From: an uncultured Clostridia bacterium
GTDB taxonomy: Bacteria > Bacillota > Clostridia > Christensenellales > Aristaeellaceae
Assembly (NCBI GenBank): GCA_934621485.1
Contig: CAKTUS010000027.1
Span: 1-30,484 of the forward strand
Length of the DNA stretch: 30,484 nt
Reading direction: 5' to 3'
A model generated the notes under the pieces. That model was given only the letters and a program-made list of their open reading frames with translations, ran no database searches and was not told the DNA's origin. The translations under genes and the position numbers were made by a program. This document shows, piece after piece, positions 1 through 6,996 of this stretch (position 1 is its first letter; the number at the start of each line of letters is the position of its first letter).

Positions 1-2210
1 TTGGTCTCGTCCATGCCCTTGCCCCAGAAACGCTCGCGGCAGCGGCGCACGTACCAGTTGCTCAGGTCGTCCACCAAATCAGTGATGGCGCGGGCGGCCT
101 CCGGAATGTGATACTGGCTCAGATTGTCGTCCACATCCTGAATGGTGCTGTTCAGCCGGCTCAAAATCCACTTGTCCATCAGGGTCAGGCGAACCTTATC
201 CATGGGATGGTCCTTGGGATCGAAATTGTCGATATTGGCGTACAGTACAAAGAAGGCGTAGGTGTTTTGCAGGGTGGACATGAATTTGCGCTGGCCCTCG
301 TTAACCGCCTCGTCGCTGAAGCGGCTGGGCAGCCAGGGAGCGCTAGCCGTGTAGAAGTACCAGCGTACCGCGTCGGCGCCCTGCTTGTTCAGCACGCTCC
401 ATGGATCCACCACATTGCCCAGATGCTTGGACATCTTGCGGCCTTCCGCATCCTGCACATGCCCCATGACAATGCAGTTTTCAAAGGGCGCACGGTCAAA
501 CAGCAGGGTCGAGATAGCTTCCAGCGTGTAGAACCAGCCGCGGGTCTGGTCAATGGCCTCGGAAATGAAGTTGGCCGGGAAGCGCTTTTCAAAAATCTCT
601 TTGTTTTCAAAGGGATAGTGCCATTGGGCGAAGGGCATGGAGCCGGAATCGTACCAGCAGTCGATGACGTCGGTCACGCGGGTCATGGGCTTGCCGCATT
701 CCGGGCACTTGATCTGGATAGCGTCCACATAAGGACGATGCAGCTCCAAATCGTCCGCCACAGGGCCGACGGCCATTTCCTTCAGTTCCTGACGGCTGCC
801 AATGACATGGATGTGGCCTTCTTCGCAGCGCCAGATGGGCAGCGGCGTGCCCCAGTAGCGTTCGCGGCTCAGGCCCCAGTCGTGTACGTTCTCCAGCCAG
901 GTACCCATGCGGCCTTCTTTGATGTTATCGGGCAACCAGTTCACGGTGCGGTTGTTTGCCACCAGTTGATCCCGCACGGCGGTCATTTTGATGTACCAGG
1001 TGGGGCGGGGATAGTACAGCAGGGGCGTATTGCAGCGCCAGCAGAAGGGATAGTCATGGGCGAAGGGCACGGCGGCAAACAGCAGTCCCCGCTCCTTCAA
1101 ATCCTCCAGCACCAGCTTGTCCGCATCCTTCACAAACACGCCGGGCCACTTGGTATCAGCCGTCATGCAGCCCTGGGTATCCACAAAGTTTACAAAGGGA
1201 ATGTCGTTTTCCCGGCATACCCGGTTGTCGTCCTCGCCAAAGGCAGGCGCAATGTGAACGATACCGGAACCATCGGTCATGGTTACGTATTCGTCGCAAA
1301 TCACATACCAGGCGGGCTTGTCCAGCTTGCCCACGGCAAAGTCAAACAGGGGCTCATATTCCATGCCCCTGAGGTCGCTGCCGGGCATTTCAGCGTCAAT
1401 TTGCACTTCTTTGCCGCTGAAAACAGAGGAAATCAGGGCTTTGCCCATGATATAGCGCTTGCCTTCCACCGTAATACGGCAATAGGCGTCATGAGGGTTC
1501 ACGCACAGCGCCAGGTTGCTGGGCAGGGTCCAGGGAGTGGTGGTCCAGGCCAGCAGATAGGTATCCTCCCCTTTTACCTTAAACAGCACAAACGCAGAGG
1601 TTTCCTTCACGTTCTTGTAGCCCTGGGCCACCTCATGGCTGGACAGGGCGGTGCCGCAGCGGGGGCAGTAGGGCGCAATTTTGTGGCCCAGATACAGCAG
1701 GCCCTTCTCATAAATCTTTTTCAGGCTCCACCATTCGGACTCGATATAATCGTCCTTGTAGGTGATGTAGGGATGCTCCATATCCGCCCAGTAGCCAACC
1801 CGATCGGACATCTCCTCCCATTCATGCTGATACTTCCACACGCTTTCCTTGCACTTTTTAATGAAGGGCTCGATGCCGTAAGCCTCGATCTGAGGCTTAC
1901 CGTCCAGGCCCAGCTGCTTTTCCACCTCCAGCTCCACCGGCAAGCCGTGGGTATCCCAGCCAGCCTTGCGCAGCACATCCTTGCCCTTCATGCTCTGGAA
2001 GCGGGGAATCAAATCCTTGATGGCGCGGGTTTCAATGTGGCCGATGTGAGGCCGGCCGTTGGCCGTAGGCGGGCCGTCGAAGAAGGTGAAGCGCTCGGCG
2101 CCGTCGTGCTGATGAAAGCTCTTTTTCACGATGTCGTTTTCTTTCCAGAAATTCAGCACCGCCTTTTCGCGCTCAACGAAGTTCATGTCTGTGGAAACCT
2201 TGCGATACAT
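1..2210 (-). CDS. ileS: Isoleucyl-tRNA synthetase, 3' end cut by window edge
   Basis: Charges tRNA-Ile with isoleucine in the cytoplasm. About 736 codons are present; the C-terminal anticodon-binding end lies beyond base 1 (long clostridial enzymes are roughly 1,040 residues). Seen: class I signature PTANGRPHIGH near residue 50, the CP1 editing region with TTTPWTLPSN and GIVHIAPAFGEDD, and the second signature GRKMSKHLGN near residue 590. The start MYRKVSTDMNFVERE is chosen because AAAGGAGGT lies 10 bases upstream and it matches the family N-terminus. The FTFFDGPPTANGRPHIGH style fits the long, eukaryote-like (IleS2) type, which is inference. Expression is controlled by the T-box leader just upstream. 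The long plus-strand frame over this gene is antisense shadow. Confidence 0.97.
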   Translation of the reverse strand, partial: MYRKVSTDMNFVEREKAVLNFWKENDIVKKSFHQHDGAERFTFFDGPPTANGRPHIGHIETRAIKDLIPRFQSMKGKDVLRKAGWDTHGLPVELEVEKQLGLDGKPQIEAYGIEPFIKKCKESVWKYQHEWEEMSDRVGYWADMEHPYITYKDDYIESEWWSLKKIYEKGLLYLGHKIAPYCPRCGTALSSHEVAQGYKNVKETSAFVLFKVKGEDTYLLAWTTTPWTLPSNLALCVNPHDAYCRITVEGKRYIMGKALISSVFSGKEVQIDAEMPGSDLRGMEYEPLFDFAVGKLDKPAWYVICDEYVTMTDGSGIVHIAPAFGEDDNRVCRENDIPFVNFVDTQGCMTADTKWPGVFVKDADKLVLEDLKERGLLFAAVPFAHDYPFCWRCNTPLLYYPRPTWYIKMTAVRDQLVANNRTVNWLPDNIKEGRMGTWLENVHDWGLSRERYWGTPLPIWRCEEGHIHVIGSRQELKEMAVGPVADDLELHRPYVDAIQIKCPECGKPMTRVTDVIDCWYDSGSMPFAQWHYPFENKEIFEKRFPANFISEAIDQTRGWFYTLEAISTLLFDRAPFENCIVMGHVQDAEGRKMSKHLGNVVDPWSVLNKQGADAVRWYFYTASAPWLPSRFSDEAVNEGQRKFMSTLQNTYAFFVLYANIDNFDPKDHPMDKVRLTLMDKWILSRLNSTIQDVDDNLSQYHIPEAARAITDLVDDLSNWYVRRCRERFWGKGMDET

Positions 2211-2246
2211 TGGGGACTCTACCTCCTTTGTTTCCTTCGGGGCAAG

Positions 2247-2276
2247 AAAAAACCGCCCCGTTTGCTAACGGGACGG
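2247..2276 (-). terminator. T-box regulated intrinsic terminator of ileS leader
   Basis: A 10-bp stem (2253-2262 with 2267-2276, one G-U pair in RNA, 4-base loop) is followed on the minus strand by six T (2252-2247). It lies between the T-box sequence and the ileS ribosome site, as expected for the terminator that forms when tRNA-Ile is charged. Confidence 0.9.
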
Positions 2277-2489
2277 AAAAACGCTTTTTTCCGCGGTACC
2301 ACCCATTTTGACGGCGCAGCGCCGTCCACTCGTTCCAGCCCTGTCACGGGAGCGCCCGATCTGCCCTGGGCGCTGGGCCGTCGGGCAGATAGCTCCGGGG
2401 TGATTCAACATCTGCTACAGCATCCGGCTTGCACCCTGCCCGGACTCGCTTTGCTGTGAAAACAAACATCCGTCCCCATCATTGCGGAT
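2247..2489 (-). promoter_or_regulatory. T-box riboswitch, isoleucine-specific, upstream of ileS
   Basis: The conserved T-box core GGGTGGTACCGCGG is at 2304-2291. Its UGGU bulge fits a tRNA with discriminator A, as tRNA-Ile has. Upstream is a stem I region with the apical AGCGAG...GGTGCAAGCC pattern (about 2450-2418). On the 3' side of stem I the string GAATCACC places specifier codon AUC (Ile) at 2404-2402, matching the downstream gene. A terminator follows at 2276-2247. Uncharged tRNA-Ile should pair with specifier and bulge and stabilise the antiterminator. The 5' end is estimated from the promoter. Confidence 0.93.
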
Positions 2490-2495
2490 AGCGGT

Positions 2496-2524
2496 ATCAT
2501 AGCATAATTCGGGCGGAATGTAAA
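2496..2524 (-). promoter_or_regulatory. Sigma-A promoter of T-box/ileS
   Basis: TTTACA (2524-2519), exactly 17 bases, TATGAT (2501-2496). Transcription should begin near 2489, giving a leader of about 280 bases that contains the T-box. Confidence 0.85.
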
Positions 2525-2546
2525 GGAAAAGCCCGTTTTTTCTCGG

Positions 2547-2807
2547 TTATTTGCCAAAAAGCGATGCAAACAGGCCCTTTTTTTCATAAGGCTCGCAAGC
2601 ATAGGCCGTCATCTGGTAGCCGGTTTTTTCAATGGCCTGTTTCAGAGCCTCCTCCGGGATGGCGTTTTCCGCTACGATAACCGTCTCCCCCTTGGTGTGG
2701 GAGGACGCGACCTTTTTGACTGAAAAGGCGGCGCGAATGGCGTCGTTGATATGGCTCTCACACATACCGCACATCATGCCGTCCACCTTGAGCTTGATTT
2801 GTACCAT
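2547..2807 (-). CDS. Heavy-metal-associated (HMA, CopZ-like) domain protein
   Basis: An 86-residue cytosolic protein with one HMA fold. It starts MVQIKLKVDG followed by the metal site MMCGMC (Cys13, Cys16), and ends in a short Lys/Phe tail. Family members bind Cu(I) or similar soft metals and pass them to P-type ATPases or regulators; some clostridial ones sit near Feo iron transporters, but no transporter is visible here. The ATG at 2807 is preferred over TTG at 2822 because GGAGG (2821-2817) is the ribosome site and would lie inside the longer version. It has its own strong promoter and a palindromic candidate operator in the leader, suggesting metal-dependent control. The substrate metal cannot be told from sequence. 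Confidence 0.85.
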   Translation of the reverse strand: MVQIKLKVDGMMCGMCESHINDAIRAAFSVKKVASSHTKGETVIVAENAIPEEALKQAIEKTGYQMTAYACEPYEKKGLFASLFGK

Positions 2808-2827
2808 CTTCCATGCCTCCAATCAAA

Positions 2828-2843
2828 GTTAGCATAGGCTAAC
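2828..2843. promoter_or_regulatory. Palindromic candidate operator, DtxR/IdeR-box-like
   Basis: A perfect inverted repeat GTTAGC-ATAG-GCTAAC just downstream of the inferred start of the HMA transcript and upstream of its ribosome site. The stretch TTAGCATAGGCTAAC resembles the known DtxR/IdeR box TTAGGTTAGGCTAACCTAA. A repressor bound here would block elongation or initiation. The identity of the regulator is inferred. Confidence 0.55.
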
Positions 2844-2860
2844 ATTCTTGAAACGCTTTG

Positions 2861-2889
2861 GTTATAGCACAAGCGGGCCGGGTTGTCAA
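2861..2889 (-). promoter_or_regulatory. Sigma-A promoter of the HMA gene
   Basis: TTGACA (2889-2884), 17 bases, TATAAC (2866-2861). The predicted start is near 2854, so the palindrome at 2843-2828 lies at about +11 to +26. The -35 box overlaps the final TGA of the decayed gene upstream. Confidence 0.85.
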
Positions 2890-3202
2890 GCTCCTCGCTT
2901 TTGAAGGAAAATCCGAATGGAATCAAACGTCTTATCCGGCTGTTCCATCACTTGAGGCGTCAAAATCACGCTGTCCACCGCTTCAAACCGCTGCACAAAC
3001 AGGGAAAGGCATTCATGGGCGTGTTCTTCCTCCTCCCCCAGGTTTTCCTTGTCGCCGCCGCTGAGCAGCTGGCAGGGACGCCCCTAGCCATCCTGCACCT
3101 TCAGCCAGAAAGAACCGTGAAGGGCAAAGCCTCAAGCATCTGTTCCTCATTCTCCGCCTCCATTAAGCAGGAAAACGCTTCGTCCGAAATCCGTTCCTCA
3201 AT
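2886..3202 (-). pseudogene. Decayed small gene, about 105 residues, unknown family
   Basis: A coding-like trace with every sign of decay. GGAGG (3212-3208) is followed 5 bases later by ATT, perhaps a lost ATG, then EERISDEAFSCLMEAEN and more to about 3125. A one-base frameshift near 3113-3130 is needed to continue as HGSFWLKVQDG. A TAG stop at 3086-3084 interrupts, and the same frame resumes (QLLSGGDKENLGEEEE, later FEAVDSVILTPQVMEQPD) and ends IRIFLQKRGA with TGA at 2888-2886. The amino-acid mix and acidic or amphipathic segments look like real protein. I do not recognise the family. Assembly errors could produce the same picture, but a lost start, a frameshift and a stop together favour true decay. 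Confidence 0.55.
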
Positions 3203-3224
3203 CTCTACCTCCAAACAAACTGAA

Positions 3225-3254
3225 GGGCCATTCGGACAATGGTCCGAATGACCC
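3225..3254 (-). terminator. Intrinsic terminator after the SH3/PG-binding gene
   Basis: A 13-bp stem (3225-3237 with 3242-3254, one G-U pair in RNA, 4-base loop) lies 17 bases past the stop of the upstream gene and is followed on the minus strand by a T-rich run (TTCAGTTTGTTT). Confidence 0.75.
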
Positions 3255-3270
3255 GTTCATTTGCCAACTG

Positions 3271-5868
3271 CTATTGCGCCCGGCGCAGCGTGGCCGCCCA
3301 GCCAAGATCAATGGCCTTCTGGTGGGACGTGGCGTAGGGGCCGATTTTTTCCACCTGAGCCTGCGTGCGCGGGAAGTGAATACAAAGATGGCCGTCAAAA
3401 TTGTTGTTGCGAATATGCTGAGGCGAGTGGGGCATGTCGTGCGTGCTGGCCATATACACGCTGCCGTCGCTGAACATCACCCAAACCGCCTTGGGAGTCC
3501 ACGTGTTTTTGCCGCCGAAGGCGCGGAGCATATTGGCGGTATCCGCAGCCGTCAGGGGCTCGGAGTCGGCGTGAGCGCCCAAGCTGAACATGTTCACCTG
3601 CCAGCTGATGCCAGACGTAAAGTCATAAACCGTAGCGTTGGGGTACTTGCGCGCCTTGGCCTTGATTTCGCTGTACCAGTTGGCATAGCGCACCTGAGAG
3701 GCGCTGATGCCGGACACGCTGGGCGCACCGGGGGTCACCGTGGTTGTGGTTTCGCCCGAAGCGTTGGTCGCATTGGTCGCGTTCAGCTTGGCCAGGGTTT
3801 TGGCGCCTGCCACGCCGTCGGCCGTCAGGCCGTTGGCCTTCTGGAAGGCAATCACCGCCAGACTGGTTTGCAGGCCAAAGTTTCCATCCGCCTTGCCCTT
3901 CAAATAGCCCAGGCTAATCAGCCGGTTTTGCAAATCCTTCACCGCGTCGCTCACAGAGCCAATCCGCAGGGTGGTTGTCGTACTCACCGTATTGCTCTTG
4001 GCGCTGCCGCTGGACAGAGCCGCCTGCGTCGCCGTACCCGCCACGCCGTCGGCCGTCAGACCGTTGGCCTTCTGGAAGGCAATCAGCGCGCTTTTGGTAA
4101 CGCGGCCAAATTTGCCGTCCGCCGTGCCTGTCAAGTAGCCTAGGGTGATCAGACGGTTTTGCAGCGTAACCACATCCGCGCCCTCGCTGCCATAGCGCAG
4201 GGAAACCGCCCCCGTTGTGCTTCCGGCCGTGCCGTTGCCCCGCACAGCCGAATCGCTGTAAAGAGCGCTCTGAGTTTGGTAGCCGGCCTTGCCGTCCACC
4301 TTCAGGCCGCTGGCCCTCTGGAAGGCGCGCACAGCCTCCATATCGTCCGTCAGGTAAACGCCGTCCAGGCGGGAGGTATAATAGCCCAGCTCCTGCAGGC
4401 GCTTTTGCAGCCGCAGCACAATCTCGCCCATGCTGCCTGCGCGGATGATGATGACGTTATCCTCCGTAATGGGCGGATACGTAACGCCGGTAGCAGGCTC
4501 GTTGCTCACCAGAGGAACCGCCGTAGGAACGGCGTAAATAGCGTTTGGTCCAAACAGCACCGTGCGGGTTACGGGGCCGCACACGCCGTCCACTGAAAGC
4601 TGGCTTTTCTTCTGAAAGGTTTTGATGGCCTTTTCGGTTTCTTCGTTATAGGTGCCGGTAATCTTGCCGGTATAATAGCCCATTTCCGTTAGCCGTTGCT
4701 GCACGGTTTTGACTTCCTCGCCCTTGTCGCCCCGGCGCAGGGTTTTGGTAGGCGGAGTCAGCGTAGGGGTGGGACTGGGCGTCACCTGAACGGACGCATC
4801 CACTACGGTAGCGCCAAAAAGCACCTGCTGGTCGCTGGCGTCCAGCTCGCCGTCGGCCACAAGATTGTGCCGTCCTTCAAACAGCTTGATGGCGTCCACG
4901 GTTTCCTCGCTGCATACGCCGGTAATCTCGCCGGCATAATAGCTCAGTTCCTTGAGACGGGTTTGAATCCTGCTGACCGCCGCGCCCTTGGAGCCCTTGC
5001 GAATCAGCGCTCCCGCCACGGGAGCCACTGTTTTCACATACTGGCGATAGCCGCGATAGTCCTTCGGGGTGGATTCATACATTTTCAACTGTAACGCGGC
5101 GCTGGCAACGCCGTTTTGGGCAAAGCCGTTGCGTTTCTGAAACAGCTTCAAAGCGCTTTCGGTCTTGGCGCCGAATTTGCCGTCCACTTCTTTTTCATCC
5201 AGATAGCCCAGTTCCGCCAGGGCGGATTGCAACGCCGTGACGGCCTCGCCCTTGTCGCCGTTCTTCAGTTCGGTATACTTTGCCGCCTCGGGGTTGGGGG
5301 TAGGCGTGGCCTTGGCCTCGCCCACGGGAATATCCGCCAGGGTAATATGCGTTTCCACCACATAGCCGGTTTTGCCGTTATACTTTACCTTGGCAAAGCC
5401 GGTGCCGGTGCGGTCATACACGGTAACCATGCTGCCGGCGGGCAGGGTCATGATAACCTCGCCGTCCGCCTGCGCCTTTTTGCGCAGCTTCACCTGAGCG
5501 ACGACCGTGGTATCATAGGGGTATTCGTAAATGGCCGGCGGAGCCTGCACGGTAAGAGCCGGATCCACCGTGGGATCGGGCGAAGGATCCGTGCCGTCCA
5601 CAAACGACTTTTTGGCATAGCCGGTCTTTCCCTCGAATTTGACATGATAAAAGTCGCCCGTAACGCCTAAAATGGTTACGGTATCGCCTGCTTTGATTTT
5701 TTTGAGCACCAGGGACGTGGTGTTGGCGCGCTTGCGCAGGTTCACGTCGTCCATGCTCACCGTATCGTATGGATAGGCTGCGGCCAGCGCCGTGGCAAAA
5801 AGCGGCAGCAGCAACGCAACCGCGCACACGGCGGCCAGCAGGCGCATCCAGCGTTTCGTTTGCTTCAT
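3271..5868 (-). CDS. Secreted protein: two SH3b domains, six peptidoglycan-binding repeats
   Basis: 865 residues. A signal peptide (Lys/Arg start, hydrophobic run to residue 29, ATALA-AAYPY cleavage region) directs export. Two SH3b domains follow (about 33-92 and 118-180), then a Pro/Thr linker and six PG_binding_1 repeats (about 199-700, each with an LxxxGYY/GYL core and a QKxxGLxxDG-type end). The unique C-terminal domain of about 140 residues carries GHLCIHFPRT and several His. This His/Cys-rich end may be a peptidoglycan-acting enzyme, but I cannot assign its reaction. ATG at 5868 is chosen because the upstream in-frame ATG (5916) falls at the predicted transcription start and would put a non-signal sequence ahead of the signal peptide. 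It has its own promoter and terminator, so it is monocistronic. The last two repeats are almost identical in DNA. Confidence 0.88.
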   Translation of the reverse strand: MKQTKRWMRLLAAVCAVALLLPLFATALAAAYPYDTVSMDDVNLRKRANTTSLVLKKIKAGDTVTILGVTGDFYHVKFEGKTGYAKKSFVDGTDPSPDPTVDPALTVQAPPAIYEYPYDTTVVAQVKLRKKAQADGEVIMTLPAGSMVTVYDRTGTGFAKVKYNGKTGYVVETHITLADIPVGEAKATPTPNPEAAKYTELKNGDKGEAVTALQSALAELGYLDEKEVDGKFGAKTESALKLFQKRNGFAQNGVASAALQLKMYESTPKDYRGYRQYVKTVAPVAGALIRKGSKGAAVSRIQTRLKELSYYAGEITGVCSEETVDAIKLFEGRHNLVADGELDASDQQVLFGATVVDASVQVTPSPTPTLTPPTKTLRRGDKGEEVKTVQQRLTEMGYYTGKITGTYNEETEKAIKTFQKKSQLSVDGVCGPVTRTVLFGPNAIYAVPTAVPLVSNEPATGVTYPPITEDNVIIIRAGSMGEIVLRLQKRLQELGYYTSRLDGVYLTDDMEAVRAFQRASGLKVDGKAGYQTQSALYSDSAVRGNGTAGSTTGAVSLRYGSEGADVVTLQNRLITLGYLTGTADGKFGRVTKSALIAFQKANGLTADGVAGTATQAALSSGSAKSNTVSTTTTLRIGSVSDAVKDLQNRLISLGYLKGKADGNFGLQTSLAVIAFQKANGLTADGVAGAKTLAKLNATNATNASGETTTTVTPGAPSVSGISASQVRYANWYSEIKAKARKYPNATVYDFTSGISWQVNMFSLGAHADSEPLTAADTANMLRAFGGKNTWTPKAVWVMFSDGSVYMASTHDMPHSPQHIRNNNFDGHLCIHFPRTQAQVEKIGPYATSHQKAIDLGWAATLRRAQ
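3811..4085. repeat. Near-identical 44-bp direct repeats inside the PG-binding gene
   Basis: Bases 3811-3854 and 4042-4085 match at 43 of 44 positions (one G/A difference). They encode the same FQKANGLTADGVAG segment in the fifth and sixth peptidoglycan-binding repeats. The other repeats are far more diverged, so this pair is a recent duplication or gene-conversion tract. Confidence 0.9.
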
Positions 5869-5920
5869 CGTGCAATACCCCCACAGGTTCAATGGTGATA
5901 AAACCCAATCTTTCATTGTT

Positions 5921-5949
5921 ATTGTAGGCTAGAATGTTAACGATGTCAA
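5921..5949 (-). promoter_or_regulatory. Sigma-A promoter of the SH3/PG-binding gene
   Basis: TTGACA (5949-5944), 17 bases, TACAAT (5926-5921). The predicted start near 5914 leaves a leader of about 46 bases before ATG 5868. Confidence 0.85.
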
Positions 5950-5976
5950 GCATATTTTTCATATTTGCGTAACATT

Positions 5977-6687
5977 TTACAACCGTTTTTTCGCTTTGAC
6001 GGCTTTCGGCAGCGCTCCCGGAACCCGCTTCAATTTCTGGCAGACCATTTCCTCTGCCTGGGCAAAATCCTCCACCGGGCAGCGCACAGCCGCCGCCAGC
6101 CAAAACCGGGGATGATAAAACAACAGCGTAGCGCACTCCCGCCACACCCTCATGCGTCTGACCGCCGTCCAGGGCAGCGTAACCCGCCGCACCAGGGTCA
6201 GGCCCTCCAACGGCGGCCGGTCGTCCGCGGCGGCCAACGCTTCCGCCGCCTGCGGCGTAAGCATGCGGGCATACAGCTGCACAGGCCCGGGTGAAACCAG
6301 ATAAGTACGTACATGCACTCCATGCTTGTCCAGCACATAATGCACCTTTTCCGGCCCCTGCAGCCGTAAAATCAGCCAGCATAGGGCCAGTACCAGCACC
6401 AGCAGCCCCATCATGCGCCAGAAAAAGCCCTGCTTCAGCAGCGCCGCTACACCCATTAAACCTGTCGAAGCGCCCTCAGCCAGCAGTGCAGATGCAAACA
6501 CCACCCCAAGCACCGGCAGCGCAACCCGCAGCATGCTGTTCCAGGCGAACCAGTCCTTTACCGGCACGTGCACTGCGCCAAAAGAAATTTGCCGCCCGGT
6601 TTGGCTCAGCTTCCCCCCGCAATAAGGGCAGGTTTCGCCAAGCGGCGTTTCCGCCTTGCATTTGCGGCAATAATTCACCAGCGGCAT
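5977..6687 (-). CDS. Zinc-ribbon membrane protein with two transmembrane segments
   Basis: 236 residues, family not recognised. The N-terminus has a CxxC...CxxC zinc ribbon (CRKCKAETPLGETCPYCGG, residues 7-25). Two hydrophobic segments follow, about 49-70 and 83-106, then a cytosolic C-terminal region of about 130 residues containing VHYVLDKHGVHVRTYL and a basic tail. The layout (ribbon, two membrane segments, soluble domain) resembles small Firmicute membrane proteins with PH-like domains, which is only a suggestion. ATG 6687 is the first codon that keeps the ribbon whole; the ribosome site is weak (AAAGG about 12 bases upstream). It is transcribed divergently from the 59-residue gene. Confidence 0.8.
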   Translation of the reverse strand: MPLVNYCRKCKAETPLGETCPYCGGKLSQTGRQISFGAVHVPVKDWFAWNSMLRVALPVLGVVFASALLAEGASTGLMGVAALLKQGFFWRMMGLLVLVLALCWLILRLQGPEKVHYVLDKHGVHVRTYLVSPGPVQLYARMLTPQAAEALAAADDRPPLEGLTLVRRVTLPWTAVRRMRVWRECATLLFYHPRFWLAAAVRCPVEDFAQAEEMVCQKLKRVPGALPKAVKAKKRL

Positions 6688-6718
6688 CTCGTCACAGCCT
6701 TTCGTATGGTTTGAAGAT

Positions 6719-6738
6719 TCGGGGACAAACTACCCCGA
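6719..6738 (+). promoter_or_regulatory. Hairpin touching the ribosome site of the 59-residue gene
   Basis: Perfect 6-bp inverted repeat TCGGGG / CCCCGA with an 8-base loop, ending at the GAGAGGTG ribosome site at 6736-6743. It could hide the site. No T run follows, so it is not a usual terminator. Confidence 0.4.
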
Positions 6739-6751
6739 GAGGTGAAAAAGC

Positions 6752-6931
6752 ATGAAAGAACCAGTCGCCACGCTCAAGCAGCTGCTTGAGCAAGACCCGG
6801 ACAGCCGCAAGCTTTACGACGCTTTGAGCCCGGATCAGCAGCTTTCGCTGCAGGAACTGCGCCAGGACATTGCCACTTTCGAAGCCCTGGCGGCGGCCGT
6901 CAAAGGTTTTCATCAGCAGCGGCGGGGCTAA
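6752..6931 (+). CDS. Small 59-residue helical protein, unknown function
   Basis: Begins MKEPVATLKQLLEQDPDS and ends GFHQQRRG. It has a good ribosome site (GAGAGGTG, 8 bases upstream) and codon use like its neighbours. It is predicted to be mostly helical, acidic in the middle with a basic end, and has no membrane segment or Cys. The run LLEQDPDSRKLYDALSPD recalls small Firmicute proteins with a LPxxxxxxI-type helix pair, but I assign no function. It lies 65 bases before the LysM gene on the same strand, so the two may be co-transcribed. Confidence 0.75.
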   Translation: MKEPVATLKQLLEQDPDSRKLYDALSPDQQLSLQELRQDIATFEALAAAVKGFHQQRRG

Positions 6932-6946
6932 TGGCAAATTCGGCGC

Positions 6947-6982
6947 TTTCGGGTCATAGGCTGTAGGGAAAACATCCCGAAA
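6947..6982 (+). promoter_or_regulatory. Hairpin overlapping the LysM-gene ribosome site, with a competing stem
   Basis: TTTCGGG (6947-6953) can pair with CCCGAAA (6976-6982), whose last bases belong to the AAGGAG ribosome site (6981-6986). A smaller stem GGGA (6966-6969) / TCCC (6975-6978) uses the same C residues, so the two cannot form together. This may be translational control of the LysM gene; it is seen only by eye. Confidence 0.4.
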
Positions 6983-6996
6983 GGAGACCTTTCGCC

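Noticed and set aside
108..2459. 783-codon open frame on the plus strand
   Set aside because: It lies antisense to ileS and its T-box, has no ribosome site or domain, and arises from GC-rich codon bias.
3203..3262. ERVIRTIVRMALQF reading, resembling an EAL-domain helix
   Set aside because: The bases form a 13-bp terminator stem for the upstream gene, and no EAL motif follows.
3274..5670. Several plus-strand frames opposite the SH3/PG-binding gene
   Set aside because: Antisense shadows; Ala/Gly/His/Arg-rich with no motif, while the minus strand has a signal peptide and clear domains.
2840..5938. Shared 9-mer TAACATTCT near the HMA operator and the SH3-gene promoter, as a common regulator site
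   Set aside because: The match is on opposite strands, AT-rich and without the palindrome at the second place; likely chance.
5513..6382. 289-codon minus-strand frame across the junction of the zinc-ribbon and SH3 genes
   Set aside because: Shifted-frame reading of both real genes, crossing a promoter.
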